From the NCBI RefSeq assembly GCF_901000735.1, contig NC_081542.1, positions 18,925,093 through 18,989,092 of the forward strand: 64,000 nucleotides of DNA, in the 5' to 3' direction. Origin of the DNA: Corylus avellana. Taxonomy: Eukaryota; Streptophyta; Magnoliopsida; Fagales; Betulaceae. The position numbers and the translations under genes are program-made. This document shows positions 35,236 through 48,191 of this stretch, piece by piece; positions within the stretch are counted from its first letter, which is position 1; each line of letters starts with the position of its first letter. The notes under the pieces are model-generated. The model was given only the letters and a program-made list of their open reading frames with translations. It ran no database searches and had not been told where the DNA came from.

Positions 35236-37497
35236 TTATTTTTATTTTATATTACTTTTTCCTTTTCCTCCCCTCAATCAACGCACCTTCGTCATCTTTA
35301 AATTTCTTTTACACCCCTATCACTTCTCAATCTCCATTATTTTCTGTCCTTATTTTATAATCACAGCCGCCCTTCTTTTTATTATTTCTCCTTTTCCCTT
35401 CTTCTTTTTCCTTTCCTATTAATTTACTCCTTCTCCTTGTCTTCAACGGCTAAACAAAGACACAGTAAAATCGTGAGAAGAGAGTTCAAGGGAGACACAG
35501 AGGGCGGGGCGATAGAGCTCACGAAGAAAAAAGAGATAGAGAGGGAGAGAAAGTTACATAGAGGGAGTGGTGAAATTGAGAATGGGTTAGAGTGTCGGAT
35601 CGAACTTTTACTCTGTCAATTCACTTTTATTTAAATTAAATATTTAACGTATTAGGCTTTATCTATTAAAAAAGAGTTTAACTCTACATGTAAGGGGAAG
35701 TGTTAGTAATAATTAAGTGATTAAATTTATCTCTTCCTATCAATTTAATATTTTTAAATAACTATAATTTGACAGGGTACCTTCCGTTTGGTTTGGGCTT
35801 TAAGGTGGCGGAGACAATGTGAGTTGCTAAAAAAAACAAAAAAAATGGTCAAATGAAGCCATCACATAACCACGCGTTCTTTCTACTACTGATCATAAAG
35901 GAGACGGTGATCTTGACATATGTGCCCAACTACGTGGTTCCAGCTGAGATCGTTGAAGATCTGGAGAGTTGGCCCTTTGTCCATGGCATGGCATGATGGG
36001 TAATTGATGTTTGAGTGTTAAGTTCAGGTCATGGTCATGTCAAAATATAATAAACTTTAATTTAATTTATTTAATTAAATGAGTTAGATTTTTAATTTTA
36101 ATTCGTTAATTTCACGTGGAATTTACAGCTCGTATAAAAAATTAACCTAAAAATTGCATGTGGAGTTTAAATTGTGTCGAGATTAAGGTGCTAACTGCTA
36201 AATTGGTATTAAATTCAATCAAAAATTAACAATCCTAGTCCGCAGCTTTGCTGGGTTACTAGCTCAATATGAGTCATTAAGAAGATAAGCAAAGGCTTTA
36301 CTAAATTCGATATCTAGGTACTATCAAATTCTCATTTGGCTGATTTGTTTGTGGATTTTGAATTGTTATCTTAATTTTGGGTTTTGGTAACTATCCTAAT
36401 GCAAGTCAAGTCATGGGTGGTGTTTGTTAAACAACACAAAACACCACCACACTATTCATCTCATTTTTAAAAAAAAAATCAACATCAAAACATTCTCAGT
36501 TTTTATATTACATCATTCACTTTTTATATCACATTATTTACTTTTATTACTATTTAAATAAAAAAAACAAAATCATTAGAAAACAAAATTGTTCACCTTT
36601 CAATACCACAATTTTAGTACTTTTCTATATTAATCATTATTTATTTATTTATTTATTTAATATCAACATACAGTAAAAAAGGCCTCAACAAACAATGCTA
36701 AGATTGTCCTTTGACATGTGAATTGTGAGTAGCATTGGTACTTTCTATTAGCATTTAATGCTTTTGTGTTAATAAAGTTGAAGAATTGCACAAAATTTTT
36801 ATTGTCTCGGCTGGAGAAGGAAAATCTTGCAAGGGATTCAAGGAAAAATTTCAAAATACTTGAAATTAAAATGAATTAAGAACATATGAAGAGCTTACTT
36901 GTAAAGTACTTCAACAGGTATAGCATGAAACCCTATAGAATTATAACAACGAAAATTGCAATTGTCTCCTAGTTCATGAAATAAGCGAAAAATGGATTTT
37001 GTACAACCTCAGTGATTCTGTTGCTGCTTCCATAAACTAAGATTTGTTGTCAAATCAAAGCACTAATAAGAATAACCGGAAAATGAAAGAAGGAAAACTT
37101 TTATATATACATTACTACATTAGATTGAATTTCAAGCTCAATTTTTAATAAGGCAAAAATATTCTTATAAATTCGAAAATAATAATAACTATTAAAAAAA
37201 AAAAGGCACGCCACCACTTGGTTTTTCATTTTTCCTTTTTTTAATTCTTTTTTAAAAAATTAGAAAAGATTTATAATATCATTATTTTATGAAAATACTC
37301 CAACAAGGTAATATTGTGGCATACAAGTCACAGTTTCTTATACTTACTGAACTATGCCATAAACATTATACTTAATAATGTGGATAATTTTATCATTACA
37401 TAAAAAAAAAAAAAAAAAAAAAATCAAGTATTGTGGCTTAGAGGTGCATGTCTTGTCCATCACAGAAATTGCATGGCGGTGATCCTCCAAGACTGAC
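35236..37497. other. Spacer with fragments of NLR flanks
   Basis: No gene is visible. About 35236-35443 mirrors 48192-48400. About 35790-36005 is an NLR upstream-module fragment in minus orientation (accacgcgttcttt..., ggagacggtgatcttgac, gtccatggcatgg), like 47910-48091. About 36240-36400 resembles 63735-64000. About 36660-36800 resembles 41215-41400. About 36980-37480 is the NLR 3' flank, like 41930-42110 and 58608-60160. A 65-codon frame at 35443 is not supported. Confidence 0.55.
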
Positions 37498-37965
37498 CCT
37501 TGCAAACACTCCAACAACTTTGAGTCACCGAGCTTGTATTTTTGATATCATTCTCCTTTAATCCTATACCTGAAACATATAGTAGTTACTTTATTGGCTT
37601 TCTAATAATCTTTTCCTCCATTTGGCTGCACGAATATGTAGCACAAGTTCTCCTTGCATTTCATAGAAGTCGAGAATCTTTAGGCTCTTCAGGTGTTGGA
37701 TTCCAGAAGGTACCTCCTCCATCTGTGAGCACGGACCCATCTCTAGTTGCTCAAGACTGGGCAATGATCCCTTATCTATTTCTATCATCTTTAATTTTCT
37801 CATCTTGACACGTCACTAATCATGGAATTTTTTTGTAGTGAAGTGCAGTACTTGCTCCCCATCATATGCATGATTGAGGGAAAGGGTAACTAGATTAGGC
37901 AAAGCCTGGACACATGATAGTAGATCTTCCTCTAATGATGAGAAACATAAGATTAGTGATACCAC
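37498..37965 (-). pseudogene. NLR LRR 3' fragment
   Basis: Minus-strand similarity to the last 460 bp of NLR D (42114-42575). A 70-codon open part (37803-37591) reads LPSLEQLEMGPCSQMEEVPSG-type LRR sequence followed by HLKSLKILDFYEM, then frameshifts. The stretch between 37806 and 37850 has lost part of an LRR. No CC or NB-ARC remains nearby, so it is the stub of another family member. Confidence 0.8.
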
Positions 37966-38500
37966 TCCATGCATCACTCTCTTGAGAAACCAAAATAAAA
38001 CAACGTGGATTTAAATTCTGAACTAAAATGATTTGGAAGAATTATGAAAAGTATATTCTTTTTTCTTACTTAAATTTATAGATATAATTAGATGTCAGAT
38101 TTTGTGTTAAGTGTACGTATAACTTAATTATATAATTCTATCAAAGCAAGCCATAATATTATTTCTCCCTTGCAGGGTAGTAAACTACCCGAACTGTTAA
38201 TGAACACTTCAAACTCAGACTTATCTAAACTCAATTAAATGAATCAAACTTGAATAAAAATTGAGTTCATTTATTCAACTACTCCAACTTATTCCCAAGA
38301 AAGTTGAGAGAGAGTGATCACCTGGAGACGAGGTTATAGATGAAAGAATTAGGGTCACTAGATGTTTGAGACTTGATGAAAGACAACATGTTCCCAAGAA
38401 AAACCCATGCATCCACTCAATAAAAAATTGCTGATTCCTAGCTGCAAAACCTCATCACAGATAACAGGAGAATTGGTTACTTGACAACGATGCATACAAA
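37966..38500. other. AT-rich spacer
   Basis: No feature is supported. It joins the LRR stub to the LINE fragment; the exact 3' edge of the LINE fragment could not be seen. Confidence 0.4.
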
Positions 38501-38514
38501 ACTTCCAAATTGGA

Positions 38515-39951
38515 AGTTTGATTATGACTGAAAAGACACTTAACCTCAACTTTATATCCCCACTTAATCAAACGATCCCCTGTGAGAAGCCTATCCTGCA
38601 TAGCAAGCCACAAAATGAATGTATGAATGTGGAAACCACACCAACTTCCACCGAACGGCCTCATCCTTTTTTTCTCTAAGAAAATCCCAAGTTTCTGAGC
38701 TAACATAGGCGTCTTTCCTAGAGACAGTCCACAAAGGTTTATCATAAGGACCAAAACTTATCTCATGAAGCCTAGCTTGAATCTCAACTAGAACCTCAAA
38801 CCTAGCTGGTCTCCAAAACCAGTCTCCATTAAGAATGACAGAAGAGAGCTTAGCCTCCACACTACTATGGGCATCATAGACAACCCTATGCCCAAAAACC
38901 TCAAACAAAATTCGAGAAGGATGCCAAGAATCCAGCCAAAGAAAAATATTCTCCCCATTACCAACCTCAAACTTCAAGATTCTTTTAGCAATATCCCTCA
39001 ACCTTAGGATCTTCCTCCAGTCCCATGAACAATTTTGAGGAATACTCACACTCCAGAAACTCTTCCTTTTCAACAGATTTTCTTTCACCCAAGCTACCCA
39101 TAAAGAGCCAGACCTAGCAAAAAGACTCCAAACATGTCTGAGCATAGAAGTTTGGTTCCAAACTTCCAATCTTTTCATCCACAAACCTCCTTCCTTCTTA
39201 GGAAAGCACAAGCATGCCAAGAGACTTTAGCCTTTGCAGACCCTTCAATCTTTCCATTCCAAGGAAACCTATTGAATTTCCATTCAATAGCCGTGATGAT
39301 CCTCTTAGGAAGAATAAAAATGCTAGTCTAATAAACTTGTAGACTATACAGGACAGATGACAACAATTGGAGCCTACCTGCTTAGGAGAGATTCCTAGAA
39401 AGCCAAAAGTCAATGCGTCCAGTAATTCTGTCCAACAAAGCTCTACAATCTGCTGTAAAAAGTCTAGCAGATATAAGGAGAACCCCAAGATACCTAACTG
39501 GAAGACGAGTTTCATTCATCTTTAATTCACCCAGCAGCAAGTGTTTCACTCAATCTGAAATACCATAACAAAATAAAGAACTCTTTGAGGGATTAGCTTT
39601 TAGACCAGATAACTCTTCAAATTCAAGCAAAGCATCTTGAATGATGTTTATAGACCTCAAACTGGCTTCAGAAAAGATAAGGAGGTCATCTGCAAAACAT
39701 AGATGAGTAAGTTTCTGTTTCAAACATTTAGGATGAAACTTGAAACCTAAACTACCACCAGCACGATCGGCCATAATCCTAGAGAAAATCCCCGTGACTA
39801 GAACAAACAAATAAGGAGATAAGGGATCCCCTTGCCTTAGCCACTTCTTTCCTTCAAAATAGCCAACCAAAGTACCATTTAGGCATATAGAAAACCTAGG
39901 AGATGTAATACACTCCTTGATCCAGTTGAGGAACTTCACTGGGAAAACCAC
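38515..39951 (-). pseudogene. LINE ORF2 fragment (RT to zf-RVT)
   Basis: A minus-strand L1-type fragment of a lineage different from the element at 1041. From high to low coordinates: reverse transcriptase end (39951-39550) with LRQGDPLSPYLFVLV and catalytic FADD, then a segment with stops and frame changes (39515-39198), a connecting part (39220-38800, WVKENLLKRKSFWSV) and the start of zf-RVT (WLAMQDRLLTGDRL, about 38600). It lacks endonuclease, the RT fingers, and RNase H. Internal endonuclease loss and 5' truncation are usual for LINEs, but no poly-A or target duplication was found. Confidence 0.88.
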
Positions 39952-41389
39952 AAACGATTATGATCAGTTAGTCTCAACATACCATATAATAGAATGAGTT
40001 GTATGGTATGTCATTTTGACTTAAACCCATGAATTTCAATCAATTATGTTATCTTAACTATTCATATTTTCTCGATATGAGATTTAATCTATTTAAGTCG
40101 AGTAATTCTAGAAGTCTCTATTGTATCACTCTAAAAATGATGAGGCTTTTAAAATCACCATTAGATCAAAATCCAATAGTGATCAATCACAAACCCAATG
40201 GTGATTTTAAGAACCCATCATTCTTTGAGAAATATAAGAGTAACATAAGAGGACTTATAGCAATACTTGTTTAAGTCACCTAATCATTTTGAACTTCAAC
40301 GTATATATTCAACATTCTTTTCCAACCATATATGTATATATAGTCCCTAAATGTTGATTGATTTCAGGCATCAATTAGAATATTGAGATTGTGAAGGGGA
40401 CGAGTAGGTTTAAAACAAATAAAAAATAATGAAAGTAAAGGATCAATAAGGCTCATGATGCATGCTTATGAATAAAGCTCAGAAATCCACTTTCTTTCTT
40501 TCTTTCGTTTTTTCGGCTTGCTAAATAAGCTTTTCAAGGCTTGGGTTCAACTAGGTTGAATTGGGTACAAGTGACATACTTACCAAACCACCCACAATGT
40601 TGTACTTGCGTGTGTATATATATATATATATATAGCAGAAGATATTAGAGGGAGTCTCAAATAGATCGAGCTGGCTGGGATTAGGTAATTTGGCAGATTA
40701 TATATTGAATATCTATTTGCTCTAGCCTTTACCTAATTACATGCTATTGACTTCCAGTGCGCAGCCAATGACTGTTTTTGCTTTGGAAGATATATGCATT
40801 TCAGTATTTTCATTCCTCCATTCTGATTTGCTAATCCTTCATTTTCAAATCTCAGCAATTTTCACGACAAACATAGTAGTAGTTAAATTAGCAAATTTTC
40901 AAATATTTGCTTTATTTTGTTGAAGATTTGGAGACTTGTGTCGATGTTGCTTTGTCCATGCTGACTCCTTGTAGTCAATAATATCGAGCTGAGTCCTTGG
41001 TGTGGCAACACACGTTAACATGTTGAGATAGTTTTAAACTTATTATCACTAATGTCACACTAATCACTTTTACATTATTATTTAAGGTATTATTTCATCG
41101 TACATGAAATTCTAACACTTTTTTCTTTTGCACAGGCCATATAGCCCATTATTTTATAGATTTTGAATTGTTGTTATCTTAATTTTGGGTTTTGGTGACT
41201 ATTCCAATGGAAGCCATGATTGTTCTTCGACATGTGAATTGTGAGTATTTGTACTTCTTGTTAGCATTTAATCCCCGATGCTTTTGAGTTATTAAAGTTG
41301 AAGAATTGGCTGATGCTTCTCGGTCTTGGCTCAAAATTGCACAAAATTTTTATGCTCTCGGCTGGAGATGGAAAATCTTGCACGAGATT
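39952..41389. repeat. Spacer block, direct repeat of 61765-63400
   Basis: No gene is visible. About 40245-41150 matches 61765-63380 in the same orientation (cttgtttaagtcacctaat, caacgtatatattcaacattctt, gctattgacttccagtgcgcag, ccatgctgactccttgtagtc). A (TA)n tract is at about 40615-40634. At 41150-41200 attttgaattgttgttatctt is shared with 36350 and 63960. Confidence 0.7.
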
Positions 41390-41610
41390 CAAGCAAAAAT
41401 TTCGAAACGCTTTAATCCTATACCTGAAATGGATAGTAGTTACATTCTTGACTTTCCAATAAACTTTGCGGCCACCTACTTTAACGATGAGAAACATAAG
41501 ATTAGTGTGACCAGATTCTGAAGCTCTAAAATCCAGTTGGGCACGCAACTTCTCCATTCGCCCCCCTAGAGAGATATGCTCTAGAAATAGAGGTGGTGAT
41601 AAAATTGAAC
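41390..41610 (-). pseudogene. NLR LRR fragment with internal deletion
   Basis: Minus strand. The C-terminal end of the gene (tttaatcctatacctgaaatgg...ttgactttccaataa, like 42175-42230) is joined directly to LRR sequence that lies 320 bp further upstream in copy D (gatgagaaacataag...ctgaagctct..., like 42555-42660). The translated part has LEHISLGGRMEKL, matching LAHIYLRGRLERV of D. It is a second NLR relic within 1 kb of D's 3' end. Confidence 0.75.
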
Positions 41611-42113
41611 GTATAAAAGGTCCGTGAACGGGCAAGGCTACGATGGTGAATAAAGATAACATATTGGAGTAATGGTGAGGAAATTCAAAGAAAATTGAAT
41701 AATTATAACCGTAAGTATTACAAGACACTGTTGATAAGAACAGAGTAGATGAATTACTACAAATATTGATAACTACTATTACTAGTAACTACTGAGGAGA
41801 CACCCTCTTATTCAAGAAATCTACTGAGGAGATATCCTCTTATTCCAAGAGTCCTTCAACTGCATGACTACTTCTTACTTCCCCTATTGTTGTATGATTC
41901 CTGCCACGTAACAGAGTATAATGAAAATGTCAATTGTTTCTTGGGTCATGAAATCAGTGATCTATTGCTGCCACCATGAACTAAAGATTTGTTGTCAAAT
42001 CAAAGCACCAATAAGAACAATTGGAAAAAAGAAAGAAAGATGGAAAATAAAATTTTTTGTCAAATCATACCTTGTCTTTCACAGAACCGCAAGGCAGTTT
42101 GATCCTCCAGCAC
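41611..42113. other. 3' flank of NLR D
   Basis: No gene is visible. About 41905-42110 is the NLR 3' flank also found at 36970-37480 and 58608-58800 (gatttgttgtcaaatcaaagcac). Confidence 0.5.
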
Positions 42114-44921
42114 TCACCCTTGTAGACGCTCCGACAAGTCTGAGTCATTAAGCTTGTATATTTGATATTTTTCTCCTTTAATCCTATACCTGAGACGGAT
42201 AGTAGTTACCTTCTTAACTTTCCAATAATCTTCGCCTCCATCTGGCTGCATACGTAGCACAAATTCTCTATGCATTTCATAGAAGTCGAGAATCTTTAGA
42301 CTTTTCAGCTGTAGGAATCCAGAGGGCACCTCCTCCATCTGCGGGCATGGCCCAATAGCTAGCTCCTCAAGAACAGGCAGTGAGCCATTGTCTATATCCA
42401 CCATCTTTAATCCTTTCAACTCTCTGAGTGTGAGCTTCTTGAGCTTTTTAAAACCACCTTCCTCAAAATGCAGTTGCTCCCCATCATAAGCATGATTAAG
42501 AGAAAGGGTGATTAGATTAGGCAAAGCCTGGACACTCGACAGTGGATCCTCCTCTAATGATGAGAAAAATAACACTAGTGTGACAAGATTCTGAAGCTCT
42601 GAAATCCAATTGGGCACCCTCTCCAATCTCCCCCTTAGATAGATATGTGCTAGAAATGGAGGTGGTGTTGAAATTGATTGTAAGTCTATGATCTCATCTT
42701 CACTGATTGAGCCTACAAGCAAAATGTTAAGGTGGACCATATTTTGAATGGAGTCACACAAAGCCCTCCCACGTTCTGCAGTCATGTTTGAAATGCCCAG
42801 CATCCTTAACTTAATCAACTTTCCAAGGTCTTCAAATACACCAACCCCATGATGATTTGCCTCAATACTTGCTAGTGTCTGCAATTCGTTTAAACATCCA
42901 ACCCCTTCATGTACTTTTACTCCTCTCACAGAATAAAAGCTACTTTTAATTTCAAAGTCATGAGAATGAGCCAAAATATGCCTTAGCTTATAAAGCTTGA
43001 ATATTTCAATTGGTAGCTCACGAACTCCACTTTCCACAACATTTAGTGTTTGTAGATTATGTAGCCTACCCACTGACTTTGGAAGTATACTCACTTTTGT
43101 TCTTCTCAAACTTAAGTTCTTCAAGTGGAATAAATCACCCACTTCATCAGGAAGATAATCAATACGACCATCTTCAAAATCCAACACTTTCAAAAGACTA
43201 AACCTTTTGAACAATTTAACAATGAAAGACCTAGGCATTTCATTAGTATTGAAGAAAAAAACAAAACGAACTCGAGAGTACTCACTTGTGTCCAGAACAT
43301 TTTCTCTAGCATCATGGATTGATAGGCATCAACTTCTTCCATCGAAAGTTGTGTCTCCGACTTCTAGAACTTGAGATAAATTCAACTCTCCAGCCTTTGA
43401 CAGGATAATTTCACGCAGCAAATCATGGATTCTGTACTTTCTGAGGATCTCATAATCAAGCTCACTAAATAAACCTTGCACCAAGTTTCTATGGATGAGC
43501 TCCTTCAAGTATTCTTGCGCCACGTCTTCTAATGGTTTGCCTTTCTTTTCTCTTATAAACCCCTCAGCTACCCATAGTCGAAGTAATCTTGGACCAGTGA
43601 TTGAGTAATCCTCCGGTAAATTGCCAAAGTACAAGAAACAAGACTTTAGGTAGCAGGGCAGATCATGATAGCTGAGTGAGAGGATTTTTGTTATACTTGT
43701 AAGGTGAGGATTGCATTCTAGCTCAGAATTGAGGCTATCATGCAACTTTTTCCATTCTAATGGCACCTTCTCCTTTGTTGATAGAAGACCACCTATGGCA
43801 ACAATTGCAAGTGGCAGGCCTTCACATTTTCTCACAATGTCCATCGACATTTTCACCAATTCTTTCGGACAACACCCCTGAAACTCGCTCCAGAATGCCT
43901 TTTTGCAGAACAATTCCCACGCCTTGTCTTGAGATAACGGTTGTAGCTTGTGGACATGATCAGAAAAAGATTCCTTACAAAAAGAAGCAATGAGATCACT
44001 TCGTGTTGTGATGATAATCCTGCTGCCTCTATCATTGAATGGCAAAGCATGTTTCACAATTTCCCAAAACTCTGTTTTCCAAACATCATCAAAAACCACA
44101 ACATACCTCTTTTGTTGTAAAAATTTCCTCAGCTGGGTAATGAGTGTGATCTCGTCTGTCGTGTCTATTTGCTCGAGAGCAGTTTCTTTTGCTTGGTAGA
44201 TTTGGTCTATCATAGACATGAGTATCTTCTGCACGTTGTATGATTGAGACACAGTGATCCAAACACGACAGTCAAAATGTCCCTTCACTGATTCATTCTC
44301 GTACACTTTCTTAGCAAGAGTTGTCTTACCAATTCCGCCCATGCCGACCACCGACATCACAGAGCGTTTAGATGCTTCCCCCACCAACCAGCTTACGAGT
44401 TCATCCCTGGTTGACTCAATCCCCACAACTTCATCTTCTTCAATGAAAAGTGCACCCACTCGAGGGTCATGCCATGCAACATTTGCTGCATTATTACTTG
44501 ATCCTTGCGCTGAGGAACTAAAACCATATCTTTCACTTCGTTCCTTGATTTCACGGACCGATATTTTGATATCTTGAATCTTGGTAGCTATGTCATGGCG
44601 CGGCTGTATGTATTTCAATAATCTGCCAATTTTATTGAGGAAAGCAAGAAAACTTTGCTGATGACGACGTTGTGCCATGTGAAGAACGTATTCATCTATT
44701 ACATCTTCTATATGATAAGCTGCTTCTCTCACTTGTTTTACCCATATTTTGACGCCAGCGTGGAGGTCTCCTTTATCGACATCTTTGAGAAAACTCTGGA
44801 TGCTCTCCAGTTCATCTTTAATGTCCACAACTTCCTGGTGTACACCCTTGAGCAAATTTGATTCATGGACAATCAATTGAACCAACTCGTTGACGACAAG
44901 GGCCACAACAGTTTCTGTCAT
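42114..44921 (-). pseudogene. CC-NB-ARC-LRR (RPM1-like) NLR copy D, one premature stop
   Basis: One frame of 936 codons runs from the ATG at 44921 to the stop at 42114, broken only by TGA at 43329-43331 (in the position of a CGG arginine codon of copy A). Motifs: YHIEDVIDEY, P-loop GGIGKTT, FDCRVWITVSQSY, VVVFDDVW, GSRIIITT, CEGLPLAIVA, CFLYFGNLPEDY, RIHDLL, then LRRs such as LKNLSLRRTKVSILP and LQTLNVVESGVRELP. Because the stop falls after the MHD-like motif and before the LRRs, the ORF could give a 530-residue CC-NB-ARC protein. Sequence is closest to copy B. The three copies share ATG context and upstream module, so promoter retention is likely. Read-through or an allele with the arginine codon would give a full receptor. 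Confidence 0.93.
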
Positions 44922-47900
44922 GGTTTCCTCTTTATCTTCACCTAGTAAATGATATTATCACAATTAGAAAAGAATTTGGGTATTCTCACGCCCTAAGCCC
45001 AAAGGAAAACATGACACCTACTATAATACATCAATTATGCCACAAAGACACCAATTATCAAAAGCCCAACGATAAATTCATAAAATTCTCACATATTTAA
45101 TTTTCCAAGCCTAAATCTCATTTCTACAACCAAACTTTACTTTGCAGCCCTTAAACTAAGATAAGACAGGACAATATTGAAATTTCCTACAAATTCTTTC
45201 AAAACACCCCATCAGTGCACATACATAGCTGTTGAATGCTTCCCTATCCTTTACCACCCTTAACAAAAGTACACAAGCCAATAATGACAACTCTTTTTTT
45301 TTTTTTTTTTTAAGCAGCTCAGTTTCTTCTACTAAGCATTTATATGTTAGCTAAATTTTAGCTAAAGGATAGTATTTTTCTATTTTAGTTATCTACTTTT
45401 TCAAAATACCTAAATTGGGCTCAAAATTTTACATATTTACTTTCACTTTTTCATATAAAATATTGTTTTTTTGTCAACTTTTTGTATTCCCAAATTCCTA
45501 AAAAGAGAGAACAAGATTACTTTTTTTATTCATATAGCAGAGCACTATAGCAGCTCAACAAAAATCTTCTCCATTCCAAAACATATATACAAAGAATTGA
45601 AATCCAAAATATTAAGACTTTCAAGGAAAAGAAAGATAAAAAAGAGAAAGTCACATTAATTGCACTCCTAAAGCAATTACTAAACTCATAATTTCACCCC
45701 AACTTAAAACCAAAATATTGGCTAAGTTCATTCAATAAAAATAATTTTTAAAATAAAGTAAATTTTATTTTTGCTCAAATTAAATTATACATAAAAGGAA
45801 TTAAATGTAACTCAGCACATAATATGACATCGGTTGAAATTAAATGTCTCATAACATTTATGAATTTTGTAAGTCATTTGAAAAAATATTAAGGCCAAAA
45901 AGCCAGAAAGAATTATTTAAAATTAAAATTATTTAATTAACTATTTAAACTTATTAAAAAAAAAAAAATAGAATCATACCTAATTTTGTCGCTTTAGAAC
46001 TCAAAATCTATTAAGCAGCTCCCATCATATATGCTCAAGCAAGCCCATGATACTCGAGCCAAATAGCAACAATAATATTGCCAAGCCTTCTTCTTAGCTC
46101 CCGTCAAGAGCAGATTCTGCAATAAGTGTCAGAAACATTAGAAACTCCTACTCCATTTACTTCTACAAAGCCCAGAGAAGCATCAAGAAACACCCACAAT
46201 CTAAATCTTCCCCTCTCAAGCAAACCCAATGAATACAAGAACACCCACAAACCTAAAGCAAAAACCCCATATGAAAATCAAATCTTTAAAGCAAAAGAAA
46301 AGAATTCCCAAAAAGAAGAGTCATGTTCAACACACCCCCCAAAAAAAAATATCTATGCTTAAAAAAAGAATAATGCAGAAACTAGGGGAATTTGAAGCTT
46401 TTACCTTGAATTACTTTGGGTATGGCTGCATTGAGTTTGACAAATGGCTGCTATTTTTAAATTATGTGGTAGCCCCAACGGTGGAGAAATTAGCTTCAGT
46501 TTCAGACTTTCAGTTAAAAGTATGGAAAAGTTAATAGACACAAAACAGGGGGTCTTGGCTTTACACAACTATATGGTGGTGTGATGATAAGAGTATTATT
46601 ATATAGGCTTCTGATTTACAGGCCTCCTAGTGGCTCATGCAACTAGCCACCTTTTTCAATATTCGTATGATGCCTTAGAGAGTGGGTTGGAGAAATTTAG
46701 TCCACTCAGGAAATTTCTGTCCAATTAAGGAATTCTCCTTGGAAATTAAACTCATTCCCACTTGACCATTTCTTGCTCTTGACCAATCAGCACACATGTC
46801 AATTGAACCACAATACACGCAGCTAATGTTTGCAACTCTTTTGAGATTTCTTAGAGGGTAAAATTTAATCTATGCTTGTTTAATTTTTTGAATGTCACCG
46901 TCCCAATCAATTTCCAAATCTACAGCATATTTCAGCAAAATCATGTCTATGGCCGATGCCCGGTACATCACAACTTTTTCAACTAAAAAGTGATTTCTTA
47001 GCTTTTCCATCTCTGCTACAAGTGCATTTACAAACACAATCTCCTTCAATGCCTATACTGTTAGTGACAATATTTCTTCTATATGCTTGATAATACTTTA
47101 ACCATCGGTCAATGATCTGCTCCCAGAGAAGATGCAAATAAAAAACAAAAGATAGGTTGAAAATTTAAGATCGTTACTCTTAAGGTTTCGTGTAAACAAA
47201 CCTTTAGAACGATTAGAGGAAATCGAAAAAAAATAAATAAATAGAAAAAACTTCACCTCGTAGATTACTACTGAAAGCATATATAGAAACAAGACAAATA
47301 AGAACTCTTGTAGAGCAATCACATCCGGCTCATCACTATATTATTCAAAAAAAAAAAGTTGGGAGAGGTTTCTTCTTTTCTTCTTCTTAAGAGCAATCAC
47401 ATCCGGTTCAACAAATTTTTATTTAAAATTTAGCTAAAAAAACACATTTTTCTATTTTAGCTATTTATTTTTTCAAATCACTTACATCTGGCTCAACATT
47501 TTAGCAATTCACTTTCACTTTTCTATTTAAAATATTATTTATTTATCTACTTTTCCTACTCCCAAGAAAGAAAAAGAGCAAGATTACTTTTATTATTAGT
47601 ATTCCGAGCATTCTATTAGCTCAACAAATCCTTAGTCATTTTATTGTGCGGATGTAAAGCATTTTTTTTTTTTACATTGCTAGTTAAAATAGCAAAAAAA
47701 AAAAAACTAATTTGTTGAGGCCAATGTGAATGCTCACATGTTTACACTGTATTTTTCTATGCTATGCTGTACTTTTCTGGTCTATCATATTCCTCAACAG
47801 CAAATATGCACTGTAGCTCCTCTTTTCCTTCGACCAACCAAAAGTCTGGTCCAATATTATTCAGTTGACCGGCAAACAAGATAAAAATGGTCGGCTAAGT

Positions 47901-48091
47901 AATAAGGTCAAGCTTCCGTTTGGTTTGGTTTGGGATTTGTGGTGGCAGAGACAACGCGAGTCAAAGCCATCGTATAATCACGCGTTGTTTCCACTACTGA
48001 TCGTAAAGGAGACGGTGATCTTGACGTATGTGCCATGATCGTTGAAGATTTGGAGAGTTGGCCAGTGGCTGCTGCTTTGTCCATGGCATGG
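44922..48091 (-). repeat. Upstream module of NLR D; inverted duplicate of 15029-18142
   Basis: No gene is visible. Collinear with the reverse complement of B's upstream region to the position of the next gap. It carries the counterpart of the candidate 5'-UTR intron ends (cacctag at 44939 and gaagcttttaccttgaatt at about 46400) and of the MITE-like element (about 47390-47740). Confidence 0.75.
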
Positions 48092-48191
48092 NNNNNNNNN
48101 NNNNNNNNNNNNNNNNNNNNNNNNNNNNNNNNNNNNNNNNNNNNNNNNNNNNNNNNNNNNNNNNNNNNNNNNNNNNNNNNNNNNNNNNNNN
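48092..48191. other. Assembly gap (100 N)
   Basis: Exactly 100 N. The left flank ends in gtccatggcatgg, the palindromic spot that also lies in the other module copies (15049, 35985). Confidence 0.95.
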
